Source: SIG598 sp045580875 (GTDB taxonomy: Bacteria; Bacillota; Clostridia; Oscillospirales; Acutalibacteraceae). From it: a stretch of 64,000 nt of DNA. The notes beneath the pieces were generated by a model. That model was given only the letters and a program-made list of their open reading frames with translations, had not been told where the DNA came from and did no database searches. A program made the translations under genes and the position numbers. This document shows, piece by piece, positions 17,601-29,900 of the stretch (positions are counted from its first letter, which is position 1; every line of letters begins with the position of its first letter). The stretch is taken from NCBI GenBank assembly GCA_045580875.1, contig JAZNOP010000100.1:15220-79219 (forward strand), in the 5' to 3' direction.

Positions 17601-17656
17601 TTGTTGATGTTGGCTGGATTTACGAAGGCATCGGCTGGTTTGGTACTCTGAATTAA
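14630..17656 (+). CDS. Secreted transglutaminase-like protein with BspA LRRs, Big_2 and DUF5648
   Basis: A 1008-residue exported protein. The ATG at 14630 follows AAAGGG and begins a signal peptide (to about residue 30). A transglutaminase/protease-like domain spans residues ~180-310 with a complete Cys249-His279-Asp294 triad (VCQGY, SHSWN, NVDATW). Residues ~345-710 hold BspA-type (LRR_5) leucine-rich repeats, often used for adhesion. A CNVC knuckle leads into a bacterial Ig-like Big_2 domain (747-825), a Thr-rich linker (827-866) and three tandem DUF5648 units marked by RLYNPNSGEHFYTG, RLYNPNSGDHHYTM and RLYNPNADCGSHHYTG. It has its own promoter and terminator. It probably crosslinks or cleaves proteins or peptidoglycan peptides at the surface; the exact reaction is unknown. 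Confidence 0.9.
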   Translation: MKIGNELKRIFAVMLAFAVLLSGSPMMWARAESSIASEYAALENADEVTAPIIVKAPLGITVTQIENSPSAGIMMFAALDDEPVYFEDLEDAVDVLRAGMKARDTEIAVSVIIDEADATPEGFDILFGGLYGLACEHTGNPTEGDYLAFHTAEANVDATYWISGGKAYVDMIYTFDYYTTAQQEAELDIVFDVLMEELDIAGMSAFDKICMIYAYIIDTVVYDDVHKNDPGYPLKWSAYAALINETSVCQGYANLFYRMALAAGIDCRIVGGTSNDESHSWNIVKIGDLYYNVDATWDSTVHQNGGDVLFFLKGSSTFEDHDRWDEYLTREFTEAYPMSDEDYVLVTIDGELQEGSFTYTVTDGLATITGYTGSAANVVIPSTIGGFPVDHLAGGVFENNNTVKTITFSEGIRTIHPNAIYACESLQSVHFPSTMKLADDLRKDVMTSGVSYIPLYCTSLKSITVAEGNPFIKVYDGALYTADMKMLLMLPPADPREKFVIPDGVDLIGCESVGSNQNLKEVVLPDSIKGIGFWAFNNSYNLKKANIPEGCTAIGGYAFSGCPLETIHIPASVENIMRSAFCYAEPATITVDEANPVYYAENNSLYTTADDGSVWLIKYPSASFMPTYTVPDFVDHIDWHAFTRADDLQSIVIPESVKSIGYVAFGDCLALKQIIFKGDAPAMNDELILDYYADYTVFYPAGNDTWTQEVIDAYGYPDVTWLPLCTGEHTYDNDQDLSCNVCSYVLPVITLDKTAVELKVGESDTVTADIDYAAPYYEIHLQSSNQSVATIDANGKITAKGAGTAVITITVDGVSAICNVTVTVPPTTTTTTTTTTTTTAPTTTTTTKATTTTTTTTKPTTAPTTPGKPVYVTTPMYRLYNPNSGEHFYTGSTIERDDLIGYGWIYEGIAWNAPVNGGDPVYRLYNPNSGDHHYTMSAVERDMLVGYGWIYEGVAWNSASPDNLPLYRLYNPNADCGSHHYTGSTVERDNLVDVGWIYEGIGWFGTLN
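17107..17225 (+). repeat. ACC/ACT triplet tract coding a Thr-rich linker
   Basis: A run of Thr codons (mostly ACC, ACT, ACA) interrupted by Lys-Ala and Lys-Pro. It encodes a flexible, likely glycosylated spacer between the Ig-like domain and DUF5648. The near-repetitive DNA can change length by slippage or recombination. Confidence 0.8.
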
Positions 17657-17697
17657 CAGTTCAGAATTTCGACAATCAATCTCAGATCAATACACAG

Positions 17698-17733
17698 GAA
17701 GCCGTCGGGCAAAACGCCCGGCGGCTTCTTTTT
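17698..17733 (+). terminator. Rho-independent terminator of the transglutaminase-like gene
   Basis: GAAGCCGTCGGGC and GCCCGGCGGCTTC pair over 13 positions (one G-T) around a five-base loop and are followed by five T residues, 41 bases after the stop. Confidence 0.92.
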
Positions 17734-17909
17734 ATCTGCACGGCTTTCTTCTGACCGTGCTTTCCTACGACTCTCTGGGCAGCTCGTTCTACTGTTCTTT
17801 ATATGTGTTTTTACCCGCCCTTTTACAGCACTCTCTAAGTTTCGGGCGCACTATCTGAAAACAACTGCGCAGCAGTATTTTCTTTCAGCCATTCACTTTA
17901 ACATACAGA

Positions 17910-17940
17910 GAAGCTGGGGCACTTTGCTGTGCCCGCCTTC
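17910..17940 (-). terminator. Hairpin behind the giant DUF11 gene
   Basis: GGGGCAC and GTGCCC form the core of a stem extended by GAAG/CTTC around a six-base loop, 20 bases after the stop of the giant gene. No T run follows, so it may protect the 3' end or terminate weakly. The gap from 17734 to 17909 shows nothing else that I can assign. Confidence 0.4.
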
Positions 17941-17959
17941 CCCTGCAAGGTATATTTAT

Positions 17960-20900
17960 TTATCGTGTAATCATTTCTTTTCTGCTCTTTGTGTGGAGGA
18001 CATAAGCCGCAGCCACAGCAGCAGATACAGCTATCAGACCAAGAGCTATATAAGTTCCTATATTGTCATCGCCAGTATCAGGAGTTATATAATTCTTGCC
18101 GTTGTCGTATACCGACAGTACCCATGTGCTCTTCTGTTCGGGAGCAACATCATTGATTCCCTTGACATTATTGGTAATGGAGGAGGAATCCTTTGCGTCG
18201 GAAGGAATGGTGTAGACAACATCGCTGCCGGTGGTGCGCCAGATCTGACCGATTCCGAGATCACCCACCTGGAAGGTCTTTCCGATAAGGTCATCGTAGA
18301 TGGAGAGATTCTTGAGTGCGCAGTTGCCGGTATTGGTTACAACGATTGTGTAGGTAACCTTCTCGCCCGGATGGACAGAGGTCTTATCAGCGATCTTGAC
18401 AACGCTGTACGAAGGATTATCCGCTGCAAGGATCTGTACATTGTTGTCAGCCTTCTTTGCATCGAGCTCTTCAGGCTTTGCAGAAGCAGTATTGGTGATG
18501 AACTCACCTGCAGCTGCATTGGTCGGTACAACATATCCAACGCTTATGACAGTGGATTCACCCTCTGCCAGAGTGGGGATAGTTGTAAGAACTGCGTTTG
18601 CTGCGAAGGTATTGTCCTTGTAGCTGACAGGCAGGCTGTCAGTTATCTTGATGTTGGTAAGCGGTGTGTTGCCGGTGTTGGTAACGACTATGCTGTAAAC
18701 GATAGTCTCACCCGGCTTGACAGTGGTTCTGTTTGCTGTCTTTGTTATGGTGAAGTTAGGAGCCTTGGCAACCGGAACATATACAGTTACTGTATCGCTG
18801 TCCTGATCGGAAGCGCCGTTGCTTGCGACAGCAGAAGCGGTGTTGGTAAGCTTAGTACCCTCAGTGACACCTGCAGGAACAGTATAGGTGACCTTGAAGA
18901 GCTTCTGAGCACCAGGAGCAAGGGAATCGATTACTGCGAAGGTCTCGTTGGGCTTGTAGTCCTTGCCTTCGTAGGTGATTGCCCATACGTCGCTCATGCT
19001 TACGCATTCGAGAGCAGTTTCACCGGTATTGGTTACACTGATGTAGAAATCGACCTTTCCGCCTGCCTCAACAACAGGAGTGGAAGCAGTCTTGACAACC
19101 TCGATGGAGGGGATTACTACATCGACGACTGCAGTGGATTCGACAGGATCAATGTCATCTGCATCTACAACAACAACGTTGGTGACAGTGTCGCCGGATT
19201 TTGCTGTTGCAGGAATCTTGCAGGCGTATTCAAGCTGGAGAGGAGTCTCAAGACCGGCTGCGATCTCAGAGATGGAGACGGTGCCGTTCTTGTTTACTGT
19301 GACAGTACCGAAGCCCTCGGGAATCTCCTCGGGAACGGTCCATGTGCCGCCGGCAATCTTATCCTCGACAACAACATTCTTGAGAGTGGTGTTGCCGGTG
19401 TTGCTTACGAGAATGGTGTAAACAACGGTATCGCCGGGCTGTGCTTCCTCGACGTTGGCTGCCTTGATAACTGTGAGCTCAGGTGCCTCGAGGACATTGA
19501 TTACTGCATCGTCCTCATCGAGCTGATTGTTCTCACTGTCGAACAGCTTTGCAACGTTGACGAGCTCACCTGCCGGTGTGCTGTACGGAAGTACCATTGT
19601 GGAATCAATGACAGGAATGATATAGGAATCGCCTGCCTTGAGCTTTGCAATGGTCCACTCCTTGCCGAGGAGGCTGTCGGTGACCTTGAGGTCCTTATAG
19701 TCGATCTCGCTGTTGTTGGTTACGAGGATTGTATAAACAACCACGTCGCCGGGATTACGCTCAGCGCTGCCGACTACTTCCTTGGTGATGGTGATGCTGC
19801 CAACTTCAGGCTTCTCAAGCGGAACAACGATTGCATCGTCAGTTGCCTCGAGTTCGGTCTCGCCGTCAGAGAGAGCGGTGACCTTGACTGTGTTGGTGAT
19901 GACCGGCTCATCAAGGATATCATGATTCTCAGGAATGGTATAGGTTGCAGTGAAGCTCTGTGTCTCATTGGGCTCAAGCTTCTCAACGGTCCAGGTCTCG
20001 CCGAGCATCGGGTCGGAAACTACGACGTTGGTAAGAACTGTGCCGCCATTGTTGTAAACGTTGATGGTGTAAACTACCTGACCGCCAACTACCTGCTGGA
20101 GAGGAGCAGCTTCCTTAGTGATGATGATGCTGCCGTCCTTCTTGACGGTGAACTGAGCATCATCGCTCTTCTCGTCAAGCGGAATCTCTCTGTCGCCCTT
20201 CATGTAGCTTGCATTTACGGTGACAGTGTTGTCGAATACCTCACTGTGACCTGCATTCTCAGGAACGACATAGCTGAGCGGTGTGCTGTTCCATACTCCG
20301 CCTACCGGGAGGGTATCCGGGCAGTCAAGAGTCCAGCTGCTGGTATCAATCTCGCTGCTCTGGTCACCGAGGGTTCTGATGAACTCGTCGGTCAGCTCGA
20401 TGCTGCAGAGTGCCTTGTTGCCGGTATTGGTAACAGAAATCCAGAAGTATACGGTATCGCCGGGCTTTGCTTCATCGGTGCTTACATTCTTTACAACCGA
20501 GAAGGAAGGTGCCGGAGGATCGGGAATCTCATCAACAGTGATATCTGCATCGTCATTGTCAGTGATATCGCCATCATCGGTCGGAGCAGTGACAACTGCA
20601 ACGTTCTTGATGGTATCACCCGGATCTGCTGATGCAGGAACGGTTACGGTGTAGGTCAGCTGGAGAGGAGTATCGAGACCTGCTGCGATGGATGCGATGG
20701 TAACTGTGCCGTCGGTATTGACAGTGATTGCGCCGATGCCTGCCGGAGCAGTCTCGGGAACGGTCCACTCACCGCCGCTGATTCTGTCTTCAACAACCAC
20801 ATTGGTAAGAGTGGTGTTGCCGGTGTTGTTTACAAGAATGGTATAGACTACGGAATCGCCAGGCTTTGCAGAGTTGACGTTTGCGGTCTTGATGACCTCA

Positions 20901-23900
20901 ACGCCCGGAGCCTCAAGAACTTCGATAACTGCATCGTCATCGTCAAGCTTCTTGTTATTGCTGTCGTACAGAGTTGCTGTGTTGGTCAGCTCGCCTGCAG
21001 CAGCATCAGGAGCAAGAGTCAGAACGCTTTCAGTTACAGGAATGATGTAGCTCTCGCCTGCATCAAGCTTTGCAATTGTCCATGTCTTTCCGATAAGGTC
21101 ATCAGTGACCTTGAGGTTGGTGTAGTTGGTTCTGGTGTTGTTCTCAACAAGAATGGTGTAGACTACGGTCTCACCCGGCAGACGCTCGGTTGCGCCGACA
21201 ACCTGCTTGGTGATGAGAATTTCGCCTTCCTCAGGCTTCTCGACAGGAACAACAGATGCGGTATCCTCAGCCTCAACAGGTGTGCCGTCCTCAGCAACTG
21301 CCTCGACGACAACGATATTGTTGATTATCGGCTGATCGGTAATGTTGTGATTCTCAGGAATGGTGTACTTCTTGGTGAAGGTCTTGGACTCACCCGGATC
21401 AAGCTCGTTGATGGTCCACTCTTCATCGAGCATTTCGTCGGTGACAACGACGTCCTCAAGAACGGTCTCGCCGGTGTTGGTAACGGTAATGGTGTAGGTT
21501 ACCTTCTCGCCGACAGTCTGCTGCTTGGGAGTTACGTCCTTGGTAACAGCGATGCTGCTGTTCTCCTTGATGGTGAACTCTGCATCATCTTCCTGCTCAG
21601 GCAGGTCAACGATCTGTTCGCCGTTATTGTAGCCGGCATTTACAGTGACGGTATTGTTGAATACCTCATTTGCTGCTGCATTTGCAGGAACAACGTAGGT
21701 GAGCGGGTCACTGGTCCATGTTGCGCCTACCGGGAGGGTCTCCGGGCAGTCAAGAGTCCAGCCGCTGGCAATAACGCTGCTCTGTGCACCGAGAGCTCTG
21801 GTGAATTCATCCTCAAGCTCTACATTGTGCAGGGTCTTGTTGCCGGTGTTGGTAACAGTGATCCAGAAGAATACGGTGTCGCCCGGCTTTGCCTCGTCGG
21901 TGCTGACGTTCTTCACAACAGTGAAGGAAGGTGCCGGAGTCTCAGGAATCTCATCGACAGTGATATCTGCATCGTCCTGATCGGTGATGGTGCCGTTATC
22001 AATCGGAGCAGTGACAACTGCAACGTTCTTGATGATATCGCCGGCATCTGCATTTGCAGGAACAGTGACGGTGTAGGTCAGCTGGAGAGGAGTATCGAGA
22101 CCTGCTGCAATGGAAGCAACAGTGACTGTATTGTTAGCGTTTACTGTGACTGCACCGATACCTGCAGGAACAGTCTCGGGAACAGTCCACTCACCGCCGC
22201 TGATCTGGTCGGTGATGACCACATTGTTAAGGGTGGTGTTGCCGGTGTTGTTTACGATGATGGTGTAAACTACATTATCGCCCGGCTTTGCGGAATCAAC
22301 GTTTGCAGTCTTGATGATCTCAACGCCGGGATTCTCAATAACCTCTACGGTTGCGCTGTCATCATCAAGCGGATTATTGTTGCTGTCATACAGGGTTGCT
22401 GTGTTGGTCAGCTCACCTGCAGGAGCATCAGAAGCAAGAGTGAGGATACTATCGGTTACAGGAATGATGTAGGAAGAGCCTGCATTGAGCTTTGCAATGG
22501 TCCAGGTCTTTCCGAGAAGATCATCGGTAACCTTAAGGTTGGTGTAGTCGGTTGCGCTGTTGTTTTCAACGAGAATGGTGTAGAATACATTCTCTCCCGG
22601 CAGATACTCAGTCTTGCCGGAGACCTGCTTGGTGATTGTGATGTAGCCTACCTCAGGCTCTTCAACAGGTACTACAACTGCGGTATCGGTATCCTCGAGA
22701 GGAGTCTCGCCGTCAGAAAGTGCTGTAACAGTTACAGTGTTGGTGATGGTCGGCTCCTCAGCTATGTCGTGGTTCTTCGGAATGGTGTAGGTCTTGGAGT
22801 ATACTCTTGTTGCACCGGGCTGGAGTTCATCAAGAGTCCAGCGCTCGCCGAGCATCGGGTCGGTTACCTCAACATCAGTAAGAACTGTGTTGCCGGTATT
22901 CTCAACAGTGATGGTATAGGTGACCTTCTCGCCGAGAACCTGCTGCTTCGGGGTGACTTCCTTGACGATGTTGACGCTGCCGATCTCCTTGACAGTGAAC
23001 TGCGCATTGTCGCTCTGCTCAGGAAGTGCGGTTACCTGTGAGCCGTTCATATAATCTGCACTTACAGTGACAGTATTGTCAAACAGCTCGCCGCCCTTTG
23101 CATTTGCAGGAACGGTGTACTTGAGAGGAATGCTGCTCCATACGCCGCCGACAGCAAGGGTCTGCGGGCAGTTGAGATCCCAGTCACTGGTCGGAATGGT
23201 GTTGCTCTGCTCATTGAGGGTCTTGACGAATACGTCCTCAAGATCAACATTGATGAGCGGTACATTACCGGTGTTGGTAACAGTGATCCAGAAGTAAACA
23301 GTTTCGCCCGGATTTGCCTCGTTTGTGCTGACATTCTTGGTTACGGTGAACGAGGGTACGGGTACGAGAGGAATCTCATCAACAGTGATATCAACATCAT
23401 CGCTGACAGAGATTGTTCCCTTATCGGTTTCTGCTGCTGCGGTTGCAACGTTCTTGATCACGGAATGAGGCTGTGCGTCAGCAGGAACAGTGCAGGTATA
23501 AGTGAAGGAAACGTGTCCGCCTGCAGGCAGGGAAGCGATTACCGGGTGACCGTTATTCATGGTCACTCTGTAGGAAGTTGCTGTATAGCCCCATGTGCCG
23601 CCTGCAATGGAATCGGTGACATCAACGTTTTCAAGAGTGCAGTTGCCGGTATTCTCGACAAGGATAGTATAAACTACAGTGTCGCCCGGTTTTGCAGACT
23701 GAACGTTAGCAGTCTTGATTATGCTGAGTGCAGGATCATTCTCCACATCGAAGAATGCATTTGCGCTCTTAGGTGCAAGAGGAACTACGGTATCGCCCTT
23801 CTGATAGGAAGCGTTTACGGTCACTACGTTGTTGTAATGATCGCCGCCCTTTGCATTCTCAGGAACGGTGTATGCCATGGGCTGGCTGATCCAGGACTGA

Positions 23901-26900
23901 CCGACAGCAAGAGCTACAGGGCAGCTGAGATCCCAGCCGGTGGTGGGAATGGACACAGGAATTGCATTGCCGGATGCCATGGTGAATACATCACCGAGGG
24001 TGACATTGGTAAGTGCAACGTTGCCGGTATTGGTAACGCTGATTATGAAGTAAACAGTGTCGCCGGGCTTTGCATTTGCGCTGGTGACGATCTTGCTTAC
24101 TGTGAATTCCGGCTGAATCTCTTCCGGAGGAGCAACTACTGTTACTCTTTCGTCATCAGAATCAGGCTCGGTACCCGGAGTGGTGCTGGTTGCAGTTACG
24201 ACATTCTCAACAAACTCGGCATCTGCCGGAATTGTGTATTCGTAATTGAGAATAACCTCACCGTTTATAGGAAGTGTCGGGATAACAGGATTATTGCCGG
24301 AAATAACTACATTGTAGGAATTTACACCGGGCAGCTTCCATGTACCGCCGGAGAGCTGCTCTGCAACAGTTACATTGGAGAGTGCGCAGTTGCCGGTATT
24401 CTTTACAACGATTGTATAGGTGACCTTCTGTCCGGGATTTGCAATGTAGCGGTCAACAGTCTTTACAACATCAAGAGAAGGCTGATTGTTCACATTTACA
24501 GTGACCTCAGAGGACTTCTCAGGAAGTGCGGTAGACGGGTCGTTCTCTGTCTGGTTTGCATTGACAGTAACGCGGTTTCTGAATGTATCTCCGCCAAGAG
24601 CATTCTGTACGGTGTACGGCATGAAGTCGCTTACCCAATACTCGCCGGGCTGGAGAGTATCCGGGCAGTCGAGCAGCCACTCGGTGGGGATAACAACAGT
24701 ATTCTTGGTGAATACGTCAGTGAGTCTTACATTATATACAGGAACATTGCCGGTATTGGTAACGGTGATCCAGAAGTTTACAGTGTCGCCGTTATTGGCA
24801 GTTTCTGTGCTTGTATGCTTGACAACTGTGAGTTCGGGAGCAGGTGCTACAGGTCTCTCGATGATCTTTACGTCGTCGACAGCGGTCTCAGGAACAACAC
24901 CCGGAGTGGTGCTGTCTGCAGTAGCTTCATTGTGAACTACAGTGCCGGGAGCAGTCTTATCGGAAACAGAATAGGTAAAGGTGAACATCGCCTCTGCGCC
25001 GACAGGCAGCGAGGGGATTACCGGAATACCGTCGGTTATAGCAGCTCTGGGAGTATTTGCGCCTGCAATAGACCATGTACCCTCAAGGATATCCTCGACG
25101 GTTACATTTTCAAGGTCGCAGTTGCCGATATTCTTTACTACTATGTTGTAAACGATGGTATCGCCGGGATGTGCTTCGTCTACGTTCGCTTCCTTGGTGA
25201 TGGAGAGCTTCGGATCGTTCTCTACAGTAACAACTGCATCATCGCTTGCGATGTAGCTGCTGCTGTCATCAGGATCGAAGGTATTGTTGTTGTCAAGGTA
25301 AGCGGTATTGAGGATATCGCCGCTTTCAAGAACAGCAGAAGTCGGGACAGATATTGTCTTTGTCCAGATTCCGCCGGGCTGCAGAGTTCCGACATACCAC
25401 GGAGCAGTCTCGGTAAGATTTACCTTGGTGCCGATTACGTCAGCTATATCGTATACAACGAGGTCATTGATGACAACGTTGCTGTTATTGGATACAACGA
25501 TGACAAAGTCAGCGGTCTGTCCGGGGAGAATGGAAGTCTTGACAGGCATCTTGCTGATTGTAACAAGATCATAGATGTCAGTGCCGACTGCTGCAGTTGC
25601 GTCGTCACTGCGTTCACCGGTTTCGTTGGAGCTTACGAAAACGGTATTGACATACTTGGTTCCCTCTGCTGCATCGGAGCTGACAGTATAGTGCATTTCT
25701 TCCGAAGTCCATGTCTGACCGGGGGTAAGGGTCTCGGGAAGCTTGGAGAGAATATTCTGCCAGCCTGACGGAGCGGTGAGCAAGATGCCGCCAGACTTGA
25801 ACTCGTCACGAATGGTCACACCGGTAAGAGTGGTGGAGCCGTTGTTGGTGACGGTAACGGTGAAGTAAATATCTTCACCGGGCTCGGGAGCTGCATTGGA
25901 TACAGTCTTGGAAACGAGAATATCTGCGCTCTGACCGACTGTTACGGTCTCATTGTCAGTATCCTCGATGGTGCTGCCGCCGGGGGTGACAGCGCTTGCA
26001 ACTGCAGTGTTGAGGAAATTCTCACCGGCAGTAGCATTTGCAGGAATTACATACTGATAGGATACGGTCTTCTGGCTGCCTACACCGAGAGTACCGACAT
26101 TGTAGGTACCTTCAGTACCGGTGGTATTGGTCCATCCGGAAGTGGTGGATTCAACAACGTTGGAATCAAAGACCTTGCTGTCGGTGATTACAACACTGGA
26201 GAGTGCACAGTTACCGGTATTGGTTACGGTAATGGTGTAGGTAACGGTGTCACCTGCGTGAGCGGTGGCTGCCGATACGCTCTTCTTGATATCGATAGCA
26301 GGAACGATGTTCTCGTTTCTGACTACTGTGCTTGCATCATCGTTATCGGCTACAGTTTTGTCGGTGCCGGGAACAGTACCGGTAACCTCAGCGATGTTGG
26401 TGATGATCTCAGCATTTACAGCATCAGCCGGAATCTCACGTACAACAGTGATAACCTTCGATGCGCCTGCTGCAAGCTGGAAGCTGGAATCAGCTGCCTG
26501 GAAGGATGCAGTTATATTTGCACCGTTGAAGATATCGGTCAGTGCAACATCAAGAGCACAGTTACCGGTATTCTTTACAGTGATGGTATAGGTGATCTTG
26601 TCACCAGGTGCAGCAACGGGGATCTCAGCAGTGCTGGAATTGCCGTTGATTGCTGTGATAGCCTTATCAACAGTGATGCCCGGAACATTCGGGTCGGTAA
26701 GAGTTACCTCTGTCTCACTGATGATCGGGTACTCAATGTAGTTCTTGGTCTCGGAGGTTTCCGGATCAACATAGGTTGCGTAGGTATTAAGGGTATTGAC
26801 TGCGGTATCGACATCAATTGTCTCCGGGAAGAGAACCGGGAGATTATCGAATACACGGGTCTCGCCAGGCTCTACCGTGAAGCTGGAGAGTGCGGAATTG

Positions 26901-29900
26901 ACCCAGTTGAGTGCGGTTATGGAAGCAGGATCCATAACATCCTCAAGCTTTACAGTCATCGGTACGTTACCGGAGTTTGTGATAGTGAATCTGTAGTATA
27001 CAGTAGATCCCTTTTCAGCGGTTACAGAGCTGGAGTAAGGTCCGCTTGCAGAAAGGGAAACTTCCTTGATTGCAGTAAGCTGCGGATTTGCCTTGACAGT
27101 ATGGCTTGCGGTATCCTCAACAACGATGGGGGTATCGTTATGAGTACCGGAAGCGGTTGCAATATTTACCTCAGAGGTTGATGCAACACTGCCAGCAGGA
27201 ACAGTATACTCGAGAGGTCCGATAACCTGTGCGGAGGAACCTGCAGGGAGGTTATCGATGACAGTGATTACCTCATTTGCCTTGTATTCGACGCCATTGT
27301 ATACAACGTCGTGGTTATCGGTAATCTTGATATCGGAGATGGGAGCATCACCGATATTGGAAACAGTAAGGAAGTAGTAGATCTTATCGCCCGGGTTTGC
27401 AGCGACATTCTCAGAAGAGCCGCTGAAAACATTGCTGAGCGATACGGTCTTGTTGATCTCAAGCTGAGGATTGTTTGCCTCGATTGTGGTTTCCTCAGTG
27501 TCGCTCTTCTCAACAGTCTGACCATTGACCTTTACGCTTGCGGTTGCGGTATTTCTTACAATACCGTTTGCAAGATCATCCTCAGTAACAGTGTACTGGA
27601 ATGAAAGCTCAACAGAAGCGCCGGAATTAAGAGAAGCGATGTAGCCGTTGCTGCCGGGGAGCCATGAGCCGCCTGCAGGCAGAAGGCTGTCGTTTACGAT
27701 TATATCTGTAAGGGTCTCGTTGCTGGTGTTGGTGACGGTAATTCTATATATAATAGTATCGCCGGTGGTGTAGGAGGTCTTCTCGTCCACGATATCCTTC
27801 TGAACGTCAAGAGGATTGGTGTAGAGAGTTTCAGAATCAGCCTCAACACCGTTGACAACAACAGTATTGGTAATGGTATCGATGTGGCCGGAAGCACCCT
27901 CTTCGGCTACTACCTTTGCATCGAACTCAACGTATACAGTGCTGTTGCCGGGAAGGGTGACAGTACCCGAAAGTTCAGATGCGTTCAGATTCAAGCCAGG
28001 CTGATCGATGAACTGATGGGTATCGTCACTTCCCAGAACATAGCAGGAGAGGGTGCCGGGAACAAACTCGGTTCCCTCCGGAGCAAAGTCGCTGACTGAG
28101 ATGTTGTCAGCCTCAAGAAGGCTGGGGTTCTCAATCTTAACGACGTAGCGGATGGTATCATCTACACCGACGATGATATCATCAGTGATGCTGCCGTTTT
28201 CATCAAGCTTGAAGCCTTCCTTCTCGACAACAACGTCAGCGAAGGAAAGGTTGGTTCTGAGCATGAGGTTGGAGTCACGGGTGTTTCTTTCCATATAGTA
28301 TATGGTAAGATCATGATAACCCGGGGTAAGCTTGGAGTTTTCGTTAGCGTTCGGGCCGAACATCTCGTCAAGCTTTGCCTGAACGCGGCTGTCGCCGGCG
28401 CCGTATGCGCTCTCAAGACTGCGCTTTGCTATTGTATAGAGCTTCTGATTTTCACCGCCGCTTGTTTCATCGCCGGTATCGAAAACAGTTGCAGTGGAGT
28501 TGCCGAGGTCAACTGAGCCTTCAATCTTGGTGTGAACACCGCCGATATCAAGGATAAGAACATCATCGATGAAGAGCCAGAAGTCATCGTCTCCGATGAA
28601 GGTAAACTTCTCAGCGCTGTTTTCAGCAACAAGGAACTGTGCGTTAAGTTCCATGCCGAAATGGTAGTTGTGGCGCAGACCTTCTGCGTCAGTATCAGAA
28701 TCACAAAGCGGGAAATAACCGCCGTTGCTGGTATCGGTAGCGCAGGGGGTGTTGTTTCTGTTAAGGGCGCTGTCGAATACATAATATCCGTCATTGTCCT
28801 TGTAAAGAGTAATAGTGGAATCAATGTCATCAGTGCGGAACATCTGAACCTTGTTGTTCAGAAGATCTGCAGTAATCTGCTCTGCATTGGAGGGGTTTGC
28901 GTTTACATTGTTATGATCGGTAGGAGTATTGTACTTATCTACACGATCAGTAAATACAGGTCTTCCGTTCTCATCAAGAACGCCCTCGAGCAGTCCGGGA
29001 TAAACACCCTTCTGATGGCTGGAGCTCTGGCTGTACCAGGTGAACTCGAAGAATCTTGCGGTATCAAGATCACGGAAGCTGTAGTCATAAAGCTTGATGG
29101 GAATATCAAGAGCCTCAGCCGCAGGCTTACGGTAGGACTTCATGGTAACATCATCTACATAAAGGGTGTAGTAGGAGCCGTAGGTATCGATGTTATCGTA
29201 GTCGCTGTGCTCGCCTATTTCAGAAGTGAAGGTAAGAACAAGCTCACCGTTTGCACTCGGGGTGGCAACAACATAGCATTCATGCCAGCCCTGAACCTGA
29301 GTCTGACGGTTTGTTTCGTTAGTGCCGGTAATGCCGTTACCGAATGTGCCGAGGTTGCTGTTGATGTGGAAGGTCTCCTCCTCGGTGGGAGTTGCGCCGG
29401 GAGCGCATGCGGTAAATGTGGAAACGCCGAGACCGATGGTCTTTGCGTCAAAGCCTATGAGATACTGATAGTCAGGATTAAGACCTGTGATGGTCTGGGT
29501 GGTAACGGTGACCTTGTTCTGCGGTCTTTGCATGAGAACATAGTTGCCGTTGCCGCTTATATTGTGAGAATAGTTGGTAGGATAACCACCATCAGGATTG
29601 ATATTCTGGAGGTTGGTGTTTGCCGATACACGGGAGGCACCGTCGCCGTAGGTCCATGCCTTGTTATCGGTATTGGTATCGTTGTTTTCGAAACCGAAGT
29701 TAAGGTCATGACCGTTTGCAACCTGAGTAATGTTATTTGTGCTTACTGAAGGAAGATAGCTTGCGCTGGCGTTCTGCGGAGCAGGAACGTTGGTTACCTG
29801 AGTACCGGTAACGGTAGTGCTGCCGCCGGTGTTGCCATTATCACCAGTATTGCCGTTGTCGCCAGTGTTGCCGCCTTCGCTGCCGGTGTTGCCGCCCTCA

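Noticed and set aside
17924..25768. Three long plus-strand open frames (902, 564 and 767 codons) opposite the giant gene
   Set aside because: They are Cys/Asn/Gly-rich with no domain, no proper ribosome binding sites, and arise because the repetitive minus-strand gene avoids certain codons. The minus frame has clear DUF11 repeats.
26258..29749. Further plus-strand open frames (307 and 405 codons) opposite the start of the giant gene
   Set aside because: Composition is that of antisense translation and the overlapping minus frame carries the fibro-slime domain.
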